From NCBI GenBank assembly GCA_015227615.1, contig JAALGZ010000035.1, positions 310,001-374,000 of the forward strand: DNA of 64,000 bases. The letters run 5' to 3'. The notes beneath the pieces were generated by a model. It had not been told where the DNA came from, did not search any database, and saw only the letters and a list, made by a program, of their open reading frames with translations. Origin of the DNA: Labyrinthula sp. Ha. Its lineage: Eukaryota > Sar > Bigyra > Labyrinthulida > Labyrinthulaceae. Of this stretch, positions 9,477-20,223 are shown one piece after another. Both the position numbers and the translations under genes were made by a program. Numbering within the stretch: position 1 is the stretch's first letter; each line of letters opens with the position of its first letter.

Positions 9477-10215
9477 ATGAGAGAAAGTGATTACCTAAGT
9501 AATCCAGAATGCAGCTTTTCTGCTCCGGAGTATCGTACTCCACTTAGTTTGATTGGCAGAACACCAAATAAGCCACAGTAACTAAACTCATGAGTAGGCA
9601 AAATGAAGAAAATGAAGGGATATGTTGCTTCGAGAAAAGCATTTTGTAATTAGTACTTAAAAAATGCTGTATTAGTGGAGATTACAGTTATTGCTGATGA
9701 ATAACTGTAATTTAAAGAAGTTTCCCTATACCCCCATTCATGAGGTAAGATTTTTCTCAACCATAACGGGCCTGGGGTTAGGATATCTTCAAGAACGTTC
9801 ACGCTTATCTCTTGGCCAACATCTTTTCCCCCTATATTTTCCATTTTAATGGTTTGAAGGGAGACGATTTCTTATTCAAAAGCAACTCCCCGATCGTCTT
9901 TTGTGGCAGAATGAGTGGAGTCAGGTAGAATTACTAGTTAAGTCTGGCACATGGCTTCATAATGACTTAGACTTCGTTTTCCTGAGGTTCCCTTCAAAAT
10001 TAAGTAAAAATTATAAATTTTCTGTTGTACTTCTAGTGCTAAGTTTCTTCATTAATGTTGTCTTCGTTGCTTGTGTCATGAATTTTGATTTTACTAGTTC
10101 GTGCTCTTACGTTTTGGGAAATCAGCATTTTAGAAAATATAATTATCCATTGAACAAAGTAGAGTACGATACTCCAGAGAATAAGGATCAATATGAAATC
10201 ATCCAAATGTCTTAA
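9477..10215 (+). CDS. Probable spliced membrane-protein gene, exon structure uncertain
   Basis: An ATG at 9477 opens a 33-codon exon starting MRESDYLSNPECSFSAPEY that stops soon after a GTAACT donor at 9578. A later frame (9676-9846, then 9850-10215) reads FPYTPIHEVRFFSTITGLG, RRFLIQKQLPDRLLWQNEW and, near the end, one membrane segment (FSVVLLVLSFFINVVFVACV), finishing with an acidic tail and TAA at 10213-10215. Introns of about 40 and 30 nt (9578-9617, 9646-9675), or of 20 and 35 nt, both bring the frames together. A TAA at 9847-9849 must also be spliced out or the gene is broken. Codon third positions favour this frame. The family was not recognised, and a minus-strand frame at 9650-9844 is a rival reading. 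Confidence 0.4.
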
Positions 10216-13200
10216 AGTTTGCTACTGTGGTTAAATTGACACATCTCAAAGTATTTTTTCTATATCCGAGCAACTACCTGACTTGTATCCGAGAAACCAA
10301 CTAGGAAAATATAAGACGAGAGAAACTCCCTGAAAATATAAGAAAAGATAATAGTACCCGGAACCTTGACGGAGCATGGAGAATGAGGTACCTACAATTG
10401 GGCATCAGATTTGATTAAAATTATCAATAATTATTTGATAATTGTTTTGATTCTGATTATCAACAAAGTAATTAGGATTTTACTTTTATCAAATGATTCT
10501 GATTTGATTCTGATAGACAATTGATTTTCAAAATAAAGATGGTGCATGCAACACTGTTCTAAGTTGCCGAAAGTTTCTTAATTATTTTCTGAACCGTAAA
10601 AAACCTCTAAGAACTGGCCACATTATATGAGAATAATCTAGTACTAGGATGTGGTTGGGACATATATCTAAATTTTTGAAGTTTTGCGTACGGTGCAAAA
10701 ATGAAGAAGCCTTTTTTTCGTCATTTGACCCAAGGCCTTGTGACGGAGCCTTGTATTGAAGATCAATTGATTATCAATAATCAATTAAAATGGGTGGGGA
10801 ATTATCAGAATCAATTAATAAGAAAAAAATAAACAACGTTCTTATTGACAAATTATCAATAAATAAAATTTGACCCCTACTTACAATCTAACTAGAATCG
10901 AGAGTGCCTAGTAAGAAACCTAGAAAAATTCTAGCTCGAGATACTAGCAGGACACTTCAAGTTATTCCCGAAGCTGTATGATTTTATTTCTTCGCGGGAA
11001 GTTTAATTTCAACACTTTCACATTAAGAATAGTTCCATAGGGTCAAAATCAGTGACTCTGTGACACATTCTTTAAACCAATCGGGCAACGTGTTTTTGGA
11101 ATCAAAAAAAGAAACAGTATACTTGAAATAGTACAAGAACGCACGAGAATAGACACAACCAGGATTTGCTGGGCACATATAAACTTCGTAATCTGTTGCC
11201 TTCTAAGGATATGGAATGATATTCTTTGAACATGGGCTTTTCTAGAAGCAACAAAGACTTTAACCAGAACTACTCGGAACTATGAAGAATAGTTCTAGAA
11301 TTTGAGGCTGATGTCAGAACCTCTTGAATTATCCGAAAACTTCTAACTTACAATCTTCATGGCGACATAAGAGTAGTGCCTGTAATGGAGACTCTCGTTT
11401 TTATTCTGTAGATAGAAAAGTATAATCAGAACTAAGCGCTTATCCATATTCCCACAACCTCTTAGATCGATAACTGACTCCCTAACAAATGCAGTACTCG
11501 CTGCTGGATATTTAGTGTCTCTTTAGCTTCCGTATCTCAATACATCAAAAAGTGTTATAAATATAGACAAGAATAAAAACTTTATGTTCATGCATATAAT
11601 CATTATGTTAGAACCAGTTAATAACTAAAGCCTATGGATAATGGGACATATGTCAATGCGAAGCTGTGGGGCAACTTCCAAACAACTCATCTTTTAAAAT
11701 CTGGAAAAGCTGCTAAAATTAATATTGTAATTGTATGTAGCACTAAAACCAGTTTTCGAACAATTTCCAAAAACAAAATGTTTCTATATCAACTCTTTCT
11801 TGGGTGACTTAAATATTTTATCATTATAGAGATACAAACTATATCTCCCGTATGGTACTGACATATTTTCTTGTTATAGGTTGAGTTAATAGTTTTCTTA
11901 TTTGAAGGCTATAACTTAGCTTAGTTGTGATAACTTGAAGAAAAGAATAGTAAAATATAATAACTTCTGGTATGTTTGTTTTGAACCGAACTTCTTCGGT
12001 ATGATTCGCTGCACTCCTAGTGGTCTAAGACGGATATTGCCCAGGCATAATGGTATTTTTTGAGCGTAACAATGACAAAGCTTGGTGATATTGTCCAGAA
12101 AGATGAGGATGGTGATACACATAGTTAAGTGTTATTATTCTACGCCAGAGCTTTTGAGATACCTGGACTCAAGATCTGACGATAGCTTTGCAATTTGTCT
12201 TCATCTCTTAATCTGCATTACCACCAAAAAAGTAATAACTCGATCTAACGCCCGGTTATTACCTTCTTCCAAGTTCTTATGAAATATTATACTAACGATA
12301 GGTTTATAAACTTCAACAATAGTAAAAGAAAGTTTATAACATTAGGAAGGGGGTTCTTGGGTCAATTTAATCCTAAGATAAAACCCAGGTGAAGCCCCAG
12401 AGAGTTTTCAAGAAAGGTATCTAATGACATCCCCTACCAGAACTGCACTAGCATATGGAGTTTGATATTGGTACGACAACAGGGTATTTCGATAATAAAA
12501 AAACATGCTTATCTGGCATAGCTTTTATCATTGTGAACTGTTCCACAGATTGCATCAAATATCGCTAAGCATCCTGAGTAAAAAATGTCCTTAGCACCAC
12601 TGCTAATATCGTTGTCTTGACACAGGCAATAGAAAAGTCATAACAAATGAATTGTACTGTCTGTTCTATTCAGGTTCCAAGTAGAGCAGAAAGAGATGTT
12701 CAAATACAATATTACATAATTTCAGATATTGAAGATAATTCGTTGCATGGCTAGAGCTATAATTCTAAATAACCCATATAATTTTAGAAATTACTCAAAA
12801 ACAGAACATTCCTTCATAATATTAACTAAAAGCAAGTAACTAGTTTATCAATATCCCAACAAAGGTAGCAAGTTCAGAGAAATAAACGTGTAACACCTGC
12901 ATGTAGCTGTACACGAATATGCTATTAGCTACTTCTTGAATATATCCCAATTAGACGTAAACAGTGAGTTCAATTATACCTTTAACTATATCCCACTAAG
13001 GATATGGCTTGAAAACTATGAAGAAGATACTTTAAATCAAAACAGTATATTCGCTGACTCGAGAGAAACACTCCAAATCCTTTGGGATATGAAATACCTT
13101 GTATTTCTTCAGAGTTATTGTATGTTTTCCTTCATAAGGGTGTCCTGTTTATCAACCGTACACGGTTTGCACTATTATGCATACTCGCATTTAATTTCCT

Positions 13201-15226
13201 CATGTTAATAACTCTATAATAAAATAATTAACTTCTAAATGTCAGTTATTAGTTAAGCTTGGTTTATCTCCTAGTTATTTTGTTAATACTGATTGGTCAA
13301 GAAGTATCTAGAATCCAGATCTGTTAATATTTACTTGTCCTCTAAGCTAGGTTAAATGGGTAGTGAGCCATTCCTGGAAGAATCCAATCTGACTAGGTAT
13401 GAAATTATTCTTTCTTAAGACTGAATATTTCTTGTCTTACATTAGAATTTCTTATATTTATTTTCAGTCTGTAGCAGTTGTAATTATGAATATTGAAAAA
13501 TTCGTAATTGGTAACATAAGTAAAGAATTCTTACTTGCATCAATCTACATTGTTGTTGCATTATGGACGATACGGGAAATATATAAAAGGTATTTTATTT
13601 ACTAGTATCATAGAAAGATTAAATCTTATTTCCCCACAAGAAGTAATACAGCTAAAGTAAAATAAATTATCACATGAAAAAATGGGACTAACTACAAATT
13701 GTAAACGCCAGTTAGTTGTTAATCTTAGGACAAATGTCACACTGCTGGCCAGAACTCAATATAGACTTTGCCAACGCAAATTGAGGTTATATACTTAAAA
13801 TATATTTAATTTTCATTTAAACTGGTATTTCTATTACAGTTTTCTGCTTTGAGATAGCCATACTGGATGCAGAAAGAGTAATCAAGGTTTGAAGAGGTCT
13901 CTGGTGATTTTGATGCTATGGAAACTTTTATACTGCATAAAATACCACTGGCTATTACCTTCTTGCACTTGTTGTTACTCTGGAGTGTTTTGTGGTTGGT
14001 TTAATTTCTTTTCTAGATGAAGGGCTTATAGAAGCTCTTATCTATTTAAGCGAAGGTATTATCTTCAACAGTTATTTGGCGAAGAAAGTATATACACAAA
14101 CTACTAAGTATGAACTGTTGTGCATTTATGCTACTTAGACCTTTCTTAGTATCACAGTTTTTGGTTTAAGTAGCCAGCGAGATATGTATTGTTCAGTCCA
14201 GGGGATTTATCCTTTAAAATAAAAATAAAATACAGACCTTTTTCTCCACACTTTACAACATGAACGTTACTATATTTTAGTTGAATACCTGTACATTTGG
14301 TCTGTTTATAATAAGCATCACAGGAATGTTGACGTAACTACTACAAAACATTTTATCTGTGTGTTTCATTGTCTTAATCATCTATGTTTCTTAACAAGTT
14401 TGGAGATATCAAAACCAATTTCAGAGACCACTGTATAATGAATGCTTTTATGGTACCTTAAGGCAGGACATGACAGTATGTGGATGTTATATTATGCTTA
14501 AGTTCGTTGAGGCAACGCTTTGTGTAATCTTTATTCAATAGGGACATCACCTTCTCGATGCTCTCTTCAATCTAGCTCTAAGAACACGAAATTTTCAAAC
14601 TCCCGATGCCTAAATAAATTTTGCTTTTACTAATATGCCCAACTAAAAGCATTCATGTTTGCAGCGCTTGCTCAAATAGTCAAATTCAACGAAGCTAGAA
14701 TCATATGCCAACAGTTACTTAGAGAAATAAACACCCCTTACGAATCCCTAAAACATAGAATGCGAAAAGCATGAGGAAAAATTTGTTGCAATGCTTATTG
14801 GTTGGCATAAGTTTCATTTTGAAGATTTTGTTATTAGCCTTTAAGCATTATACTTCCAAAGTATATGCTTTTCAATAGAGTCACCTGCTAAAAAAACACA
14901 AGTTTCTTCTAAGTGAGCTTATCATCTTTTTCCTAGATTAGTGAATAAAGTGTTCAAGGACACTCTATCACCACGGTTTTACCTTTCTCGAAAACATATT
15001 CCATAATAATTGCAACATGATACTAAATGCATATATTAAATCTAAGCTCATCTACAAAAACAATTATTTGTTCTTTAATGTTTTCAATGGACAACTAGAA
15101 ACTTCCGCAATATCATTTGGCAATTACCGATATTCCGATAAGAAAACTCCATAAATTCAAAAGACACTTCCATCCGATAAGTAACTTATCGGAAGTTGAT
15201 ACTATATTACCACAATTATAACCAAA
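10216..15226. other. Gene-poor AT-rich desert
   Basis: Five kilobases with only short scattered frames (longest about 90 codons, at 12936-13208) that show no recognisable domain, start context or splice structure. A MITE-like repeat lies near the left end (10400-10885). Otherwise nothing was found: no tRNA, no rRNA and no transposase. Confidence 0.6.
10400..10885. repeat. MITE-like dispersed repeat, copy 1
   Basis: AT-rich, non-coding block of about 480 bp, full of TTGATAATTG and ATTGATTATCAAT words. Its two ends resemble each other in inverted orientation: a GGGCATCAGATTTGATT-type left end, and a right end that reads GGGGTCAAATTTT on the minus strand. A diverged relative lies at 43200-43440. 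Both copies begin with a TTATCAA..TTATTTGATA stretch and end near a (G)GTCCCTAC-like word. The structure and dispersal fit a non-autonomous DNA element; the exact ends and target duplication could not be set by eye. Confidence 0.4.
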
Positions 15227-15597
15227 ATGGAAGGAACAAAACCGGAAGTAGTTGTATAACCTTCTAATACTGATTACATTTCTAGGCTGTTGCTGAGGAA
15301 GTTAAAAAAGAAGAAGAGGATCTTGAGTACTCTTATCCATATGGCAAAGATGAAGAAAGTGTAACTAGCTCTGAAGAAAGGCGCGCTAGAAATAATCGTC
15401 GAACTAGTGAAGACTCGGAAGGAAGTTACTACTCTCAGTACGAATGGAAAGAAGTTGGAGGAAACTTTTGGTTTAAGTGCGGAGTTGTATTCTTTTGCGT
15501 CCTGGTTTTGGCAGGATTTGTTACTTCACAAGTTTTTCGGGGCTCAGAAAAACTGGATGAACTTGCCGCGGTAACCGAGGCACCCACTTCTCTATAG
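15227..15597 (+). CDS. Small single-pass membrane protein, two exons
   Basis: Exon 1 (15227-15253, MEGTKPEVV) joins exon 2 (15286-15597) across a 32-nt intron with GTATAA donor, a CTAAT branch-like site and TTTCTAG acceptor. The spliced frame is 112 codons. The protein has a long acidic/Ser-rich part (KKEEEDLEYSYPYGKDEE, then SSEERRARNNRRTSEDSEG) followed by one hydrophobic segment (CGVVFFCVLVLAGFVTSQVF) about 20-30 residues from the end, so it looks like a cytosol-facing, near tail-anchored membrane protein. No family was recognised. Exon 2 has no ATG near its beginning, which is why a simple ATG-based search misses the gene. It is convergent with UreD (144-bp gap). Confidence 0.72.
15254..15285 (+). 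other. 32-nt spliceosomal intron
   Basis: GTATAA at the 5' end, TTCTAAT inside, TTTCTAG at the 3' end. Removing it fuses a 9-codon ATG exon in phase 0 to the long downstream frame. Confidence 0.7.
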
Positions 15598-15741
15598 ACT
15601 AGGAATTAGTTTAGAAATTGACCACAACAGAAAATATATCTATCACCTGTTTCTATATATAGCTTTACATTGACATACTAATGCCTTTTCATCAAGACTT
15701 AGACCTCAAATCCACCCTCAAAATCCTAATACAGCGAGGAG

Positions 15742-16632
15742 TCACGTATCAAAAGGATCTCCACCTATCTCTCCTTCAAGAAACAAAAAGTCTTTTCTTA
15801 ATAGATTTCTAATACTTTCTATCTCTTCAGCTGCATATCTAAAAACATATCCAACAATCTTCTCGTCTTTCAAAATTTCACCTTGAGAAACAAGGATTTT
15901 ATTGTCTACCAAGATTTCTTTTCGAGAAAGTAACCGTTGCACTTCTTCAAACTTATGCGTTAAGAAAAAGGATCCACAAAAAACAACATTTGCAAAAACC
16001 TTCACATTGTTCATAGTTTTGCGAATAGCAGTTTTGTCCTTGGAGTATAGTCTTGAATCAAGTTCAATATTATCAAAATACACGAGAGAGCTGTCAATCA
16101 GCAATTCATTTTGAGAATTGAAGAAGTCAAGCGTCCAGTGCTCATCCTCATATCTTCCAGAAGCAAACCAATCGAGAAAAAATACACTACTTGAAGTATC
16201 CATAAGGAATCTTTGTTGTTGCGTAAAACTAGAGTTTTCGAAACAAACCACCGGACCAGGAGATACAACCAAAAGGGAATCGTTCTCTACAAAATACTCA
16301 ATTATTTGATGGGAAATATTTTCTTGGTATTGTGCTTCTTTGTAAACTTTGGTAGAACCTTGAGTCGTAACAACTGCTTTCCCTCCATCCAACAAGAATG
16401 TGTTATATACTTTATCCCCGGATACGATACCACCACCAAACGATAGCACATATATCCAAATATAGTTTCCTTCCTCTAGGCAGATAAATTTAATTGGGTA
16501 GGTTGCAAATTGTTCATGAACGAAGGATTTTCCATTTGAACTCTTTATCTCAATTTTTCCATTTAACTTTTCTGTTTTCATAAGCAATTTGATTGGATAG
16601 AATATGAATGCCACAAATGATTGGACTCCCAA
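15742..16632 (-). CDS. ureD: Urease accessory protein UreD/UreH
   Basis: UreD is the scaffold that binds apo-urease and, with UreF and UreG, delivers nickel to the active site. The family hallmarks are visible: the GGGIVSGD motif, TQGSTKVYK, the SPGPVVCFENSSFTQQQRF stretch (here shortened) and the FLDWFASGR segment. The length, 296 residues, is normal for the family. The ATG at 16632 gives about 17 hydrophobic-basic residues before a second Met (MKTEKLNGKIEI) that matches the usual family start better; the gene may begin at 16581. No urease subunit or other accessory gene is nearby. It is divergent from ESS2, with about 98 bp between the outer starts. Confidence 0.85.
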   Translation of the reverse strand: MGVQSFVAFIFYPIKLLMKTEKLNGKIEIKSSNGKSFVHEQFATYPIKFICLEEGNYIWIYVLSFGGGIVSGDKVYNTFLLDGGKAVVTTQGSTKVYKEAQYQENISHQIIEYFVENDSLLVVSPGPVVCFENSSFTQQQRFLMDTSSSVFFLDWFASGRYEDEHWTLDFFNSQNELLIDSSLVYFDNIELDSRLYSKDKTAIRKTMNNVKVFANVVFCGSFFLTHKFEEVQRLLSRKEILVDNKILVSQGEILKDEKIVGYVFRYAAEEIESIRNLLRKDFLFLEGEIGGDPFDT

Positions 16633-16730
16633 CGTTAGTTTTCATTTGCCAGAAGGGAAAATAGCTTGATTTGATTGGTTAAATCATACTCCAATATAAT
16701 TCGTTCAAAGGGGATTTTCAGACGATTTGA

Positions 16731-17459
16731 TTGGTCACTATGAAGCAGACGTTAGATGAAGAAACATATTTGACTGCCCTAAGTTCTATTATTAAACGAG
16801 AATTCTTCCCATCAAATAGATCTAAAAAAGAAGATGCAAAGAATGAAATTACTTCTATGTCCTTAAATGATTTTTTCCAAAAGTTTTCTTCTGAAGACAA
16901 CTCATCTTTTGGTAAAATTCAGGAAAAGGAGTTCAAGCATTTGAAGAAGACAAAGCCTTGGGCTTTTTCAAAGGATATAGAAACCTTTCAGTCGTTGACA
17001 AACTCATCTCACAGAATTATTAACAAAAAACATGTTAAGTTATTGCAGGACTCAGTTTCTAACCGGCTCAAAGAAATAGAACAAGAGCAAACAAGACTTC
17101 TTCAAGACGTCTCTGAAGGACAGAAAAAAGATATTCTAAAACGATTTGAGGAGAAAAAACCTTCTATTAATTTTGAAAACACTTTTTCTATTGATCCGAT
17201 ATCAAAACGACGCAGAAAACTAAGTTTGCTTGGAAGTTCCTCGATCTCTGGGTCTGTTTTTAGTGGGCAAACTTCATCTCTAAAAAAAGATATGTTGCCT
17301 CAGGTTAACGGCTATGGATTTTGCGTACCACCAACGGACAAAACAGAAGCTATAGGACGTAAAATGGCTGATGATATTGATGCGCGGAAGGAAAGAGAGA
17401 GGAAAGAAAATAGGGAGAAGCAACTTCATAAACTACTCAAGTTAAAGCGAAAACGATGA
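16731..17459 (+). CDS. ESS2: ESS2/DGCR14 splicing-factor family protein (short form)
   Basis: ESS2 (DGCR14, Bis1) is a nuclear protein found in late, catalytically active spliceosomes. The N-terminus QTLDEETYLTALSSIIKREF is the family signature, followed by MSLNDFFQKFSSEDNSSF, the equivalent of the 'SLdqFlarytSEDNaSF' block, then KPSINFENT and GYGFCVPP, which correspond to the conserved PSIdfkNT and gYgfV blocks. At 242 residues it is roughly half the length of animal ESS2, because the charged middle and tail are reduced. It ends in a basic coiled tail (KLLKLKRKR). Two in-frame ATGs (16731, 16740) are both possible starts. IFT74 follows on the same strand after 140 bp. Confidence 0.85.
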   Translation: MVTMKQTLDEETYLTALSSIIKREFFPSNRSKKEDAKNEITSMSLNDFFQKFSSEDNSSFGKIQEKEFKHLKKTKPWAFSKDIETFQSLTNSSHRIINKKHVKLLQDSVSNRLKEIEQEQTRLLQDVSEGQKKDILKRFEEKKPSINFENTFSIDPISKRRRKLSLLGSSSISGSVFSGQTSSLKKDMLPQVNGYGFCVPPTDKTEAIGRKMADDIDARKERERKENREKQLHKLLKLKRKR

Positions 17460-17599
17460 AAGTCCTTTTTTTCTCCGAGCGTTGATATTCTGTCAATGCC
17501 AGACTGTGTTTTTTTCTCTCTGTATTCTTGTTCTATATTCAAAATACAAGTAAACAGTTCGTTTTTGTATCATGAATGATTTGTTCGTTGAAAATTTTA

Positions 17600-19192
17600 A
17601 TGAATAAATTCCGGCCTCCTAGTGCACGAGGAAAAAGCTCGCTTGGAAGTCAAGACACCTCTTCATCAAGAGGAGAGCTTCAATCATCGTTCAGACCTGT
17701 AACGCAGCAAGGTTTATCAGGTGCTGGGTATAGACCCCAAACCGGAGTGAGACATGTTCATGATGTGCAATTTTATATAAGCCAGATAAACAAGAAGTGC
17801 CAAGACATCGAAGAGGAGAAATCAAGATTGGTAGAAATGACAAGAAGAATGAAAGAAAAGGTAGCTCAAAAGGAAAAGGAGGAGGAAAGGAACATGAAGC
17901 TGAAAGAAGAAGTTGAAATGCTGCGCGAGGAACTTGCTGACTATAACCTTGCATTGGATAAGTATCAAGATGGGTTTGAGGCAAAAAAACTTCAGAATAT
18001 TTCTAAAGACCTAGAAGAAAAAAATAAGGAACTTGAAGCTAGAGTTGATGAAAACTTTATTCTGCAACAAGAGAAGGAAAGTGAGTTGAGAGAAAGAGCG
18101 AACACTTTAAAGGAACTAAACAAGAAGGTGGAAGAAAGGCTCGATAACTTTGGGAGTCATCAGAAAGAAAAGTTCTTAAGTCTTAAAAGGAAAACTGAAA
18201 ATCTAAAGCAGGAGTTAAAAGAAAAAGAAGAAGAAACCAAGGAGATGAAGGATGAGTTGAAGGAAAAGGAGAGGCAAATTTTTGAAGACAAGAATCTTCA
18301 CAGATACAAAGAGCTTGAGGGTGAACTTGAAATAAAAGAAAAGCAATACAATCAACTTCAGGAAGAGTTTGAAGTTGTTAAAGTTGATGACACTATGATA
18401 AAGAGCTTTGTTTTGGATAAAATAAAGCAAAAGAACATTGAAATCAAGATTCTCCAAAAGGGTACGGAAGAACAAGAGTTGTGAAAAAAGGAGCTTAAGT
18501 TAGAACTTGAGAAAATGAGAACTGAAAACTTTGAAGAGAAGCATGACACAGACTTTGTACTAGAAGAGAAAGAAGTTGAGATTGATCGCTTTCTATCTAA
18601 GTACCCAGCAAAACGCGAAGAACTAGAAAATAAAATAAAACATGCTGAAAACAGGATCTGCGCTTACTTAGAACACCTAGCGGATGAAGAAGTAAGAAAG
18701 GTAAAAGGGAAACAACAGTTGACCAAGAATGAGTTAACTTCAGCTATTTACGGTTTGAAGGTTGAAATTCAGAAAATGGATTCTATGAAGCCTAGGATAA
18801 GGGAAGAAAAGGAAAAACTTGAAGCAAAGGTAGTCTTGATAAAAAAAGACTTGGAGGTTTATGAGGACATTGGGAGGCTAAAGGAAGCTGAGGTCACACT
18901 TGTGGATGAGCTGAAGAGAAGAAAGGAAAGAAAGAAGCAAGAATATAAAATACAAGAAATGGAACTTGCTAAGTTGGAGCAGAGGGTAAAAGATACCGAG
19001 AAACAGCTTAAAAAGAGTAGATTTTATTCACAGCTCATCGACCTTGAAAAAAAAATTAAAAGAGTGGAAATGAACAACCATAAAATGGAAAATAATATCA
19101 AAGAGCAGTCCCGCAAGCAAGATTATGAAGAGTTGAAAAAGGAGTGCTTCATCTTGGTTTCAAAGTTAAATCATTTGAATAAGCAACTCTAA
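17600..19192 (+). CDS. IFT74: Intraflagellar transport protein IFT74, with an in-frame TGA
   Basis: IFT74 pairs with IFT81 in the IFT-B core that carries tubulin into cilia. The N-terminus is basic and Pro/Ser/Arg-rich (NKFRPPSARGKSSLGS, then RPVTQQGLSGAGYRPQTG), matching the RPVTQQGL segment of animal IFT74; the rest is coiled coil. The C-terminal half carries the family patterns DLEVYEDIGRLKEAE, YSQLIDLEKKIKR and QDYEELKKE. A TGA at 18482-18484 interrupts the frame at ...EEQEL, and the same frame resumes with KKELKLELEKM and runs to 19192. Counting through the TGA gives about 530 residues, against 600 in human. No 27-32-nt intron of suitable phase removes it. The ATG at 17600 is preferred to 17576. 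TGA ends other genes here, so a changed genetic code is unlikely. Confidence 0.85.
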
Positions 19193-19195
19193 CTC

Positions 19196-20223
19196 CTAAT
19201 TATCTTGAAATATTGAAACTAATTTTTTGATGAACAACTTTATTTTACCGTCCAAAATATCAATTTCTTCTTCTACTTGCAAGATGTCAATAAAAGGTGA
19301 ATCACCAGAAACAAAAAGTTGATTCTTGACGTTACTAATGTTGAGGGAAAGTGTTTCTTTGAAGGACAAAGCAGGGATACCTTGTATTTCAATCTGTTTC
19401 CCTTTTCTATCTAAAAAGCAAACTGTATTTTCATTACTCCTAGAATAACCACCATAAACCAGAAGATTATAAAAATTACTTTTTTTATTTTGAAAACTAT
19501 TTATTTGGGTTATTTCAAAAAAGTTCTTGTCTTCAAATTCAAACGCTTCAATCAAAGAATTTCCACTTAGGATAAAACAAGAGACAAACCCTGTATTTTT
19601 ATCTTTACCCCTTCCACAAACATAGAAAAATTTGTCAAAAATTTTGCAATCTAGAATTGTTTTATTTTGTAATTCAGCTTCACATATTTTTTCTTTTGTT
19701 CTTGCATTAAATAATTGCACTGCTCCTTTTTGAGAGGCGCAAAATAAATGTTCTTCATCGAGAGAAAGATATGACACAGAATATTTAGTATCTAAAAATA
19801 ATATTTTTTCAGTTTCTATATCTACTAGGTAAACGCCACTTTCACTGCCAACAAAAACATTAAAATTCTGATTGGAAACACAGATTGTTTTTGCAAGTAC
19901 TATTTCACTTATTTTTTTCCTTGTTTTAATATCAAAAACTTCTAATCCTCTTGAGCCGCCTAAAATATTTTTTTTGCAAAATATTAACCAATAATAAGTT
20001 TATCTTTAGTAAAACAAGCGCTCGTAACGTCTTGTTGGTTCATCTTGATTCCATGCACTTCTTTCACCACATTGTTTTCTGATATTTCGTCGAAAAGGGT
20101 ATGTAAATTCACCTATATAAAATAAAACATGAAATTTACTCGCGATACATGGTCAATACTTAAAAGTGTGTTGATTTTTGGATTGAGTATGCATTTGTTT
20201 ATTCGGGATGAGTTTAATCTCAT
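19196..20223 (-). CDS. WD40/beta-propeller-like protein, three exons
   Basis: Exons 20223-20140, 20112-19989 and 19959-19196 join across introns of 27 and 29 nt to give exactly 324 codons including the stop. Exon 1 encodes MRLNSSRINKCILNPKINTL; exon 2 contains DVTSACFTKDKLIIG; exon 3 continues GSRGLEVFDIKTRKKISE. The protein shows repeated four-strand propeller patterns, for example SVSYLSLDEEHLFCASQKG followed by AVQLFNARTKEKICE, and NVFVGSESGVYLVDIETEK. At 323 residues it fits a single small propeller. The family was not identified. It is convergent with IFT74, whose stop lies 3 bp from its own. Confidence 0.78.
19960..19988 (-). other. 29-nt intron (WD40-like gene, intron 2)
   Basis: On the minus strand the intron starts GTTAAT and ends ATTTTAG. 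It contains an in-frame stop in the unspliced reading. Splicing joins LIIG to GSRGLEVFD in phase 1. Confidence 0.75.
20113..20139 (-). other. 27-nt intron (WD40-like gene, intron 1)
   Basis: On the minus strand the intron starts GTAAAT and ends TATATAG. Exon 1 is 84 nt (28 codons), so it is a phase-0 intron. Confidence 0.7.

Noticed and set aside
9650-9844. Minus-strand 64-codon frame upstream of GatA
   Set aside because: It overlaps the plus-strand candidate, which has an upstream ATG, splice options and a membrane span. Kept only as a rival reading.
12936-13208. 90-codon plus-strand frame in the first desert
   Set aside because: No domain, no splice partners and no upstream context. A frame this long can occur by chance in 5 kb of such sequence.
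18482-18484. Selenocysteine at the IFT74 TGA
   Set aside because: It lies in a heptad coiled coil without redox chemistry, and family members have no Cys or Sec there. No SECIS-like element was evident by eye after the gene.
18462-18519. A short intron removing the IFT74 TGA
   Set aside because: GT sites at 18462 and 18481 pair with AGs to give 29, 32, 38, 19, 23 or 31 nt, none a multiple of three. A 39-nt option (18481-18519) has exon-like, purine-rich content and cuts a good coiled coil.
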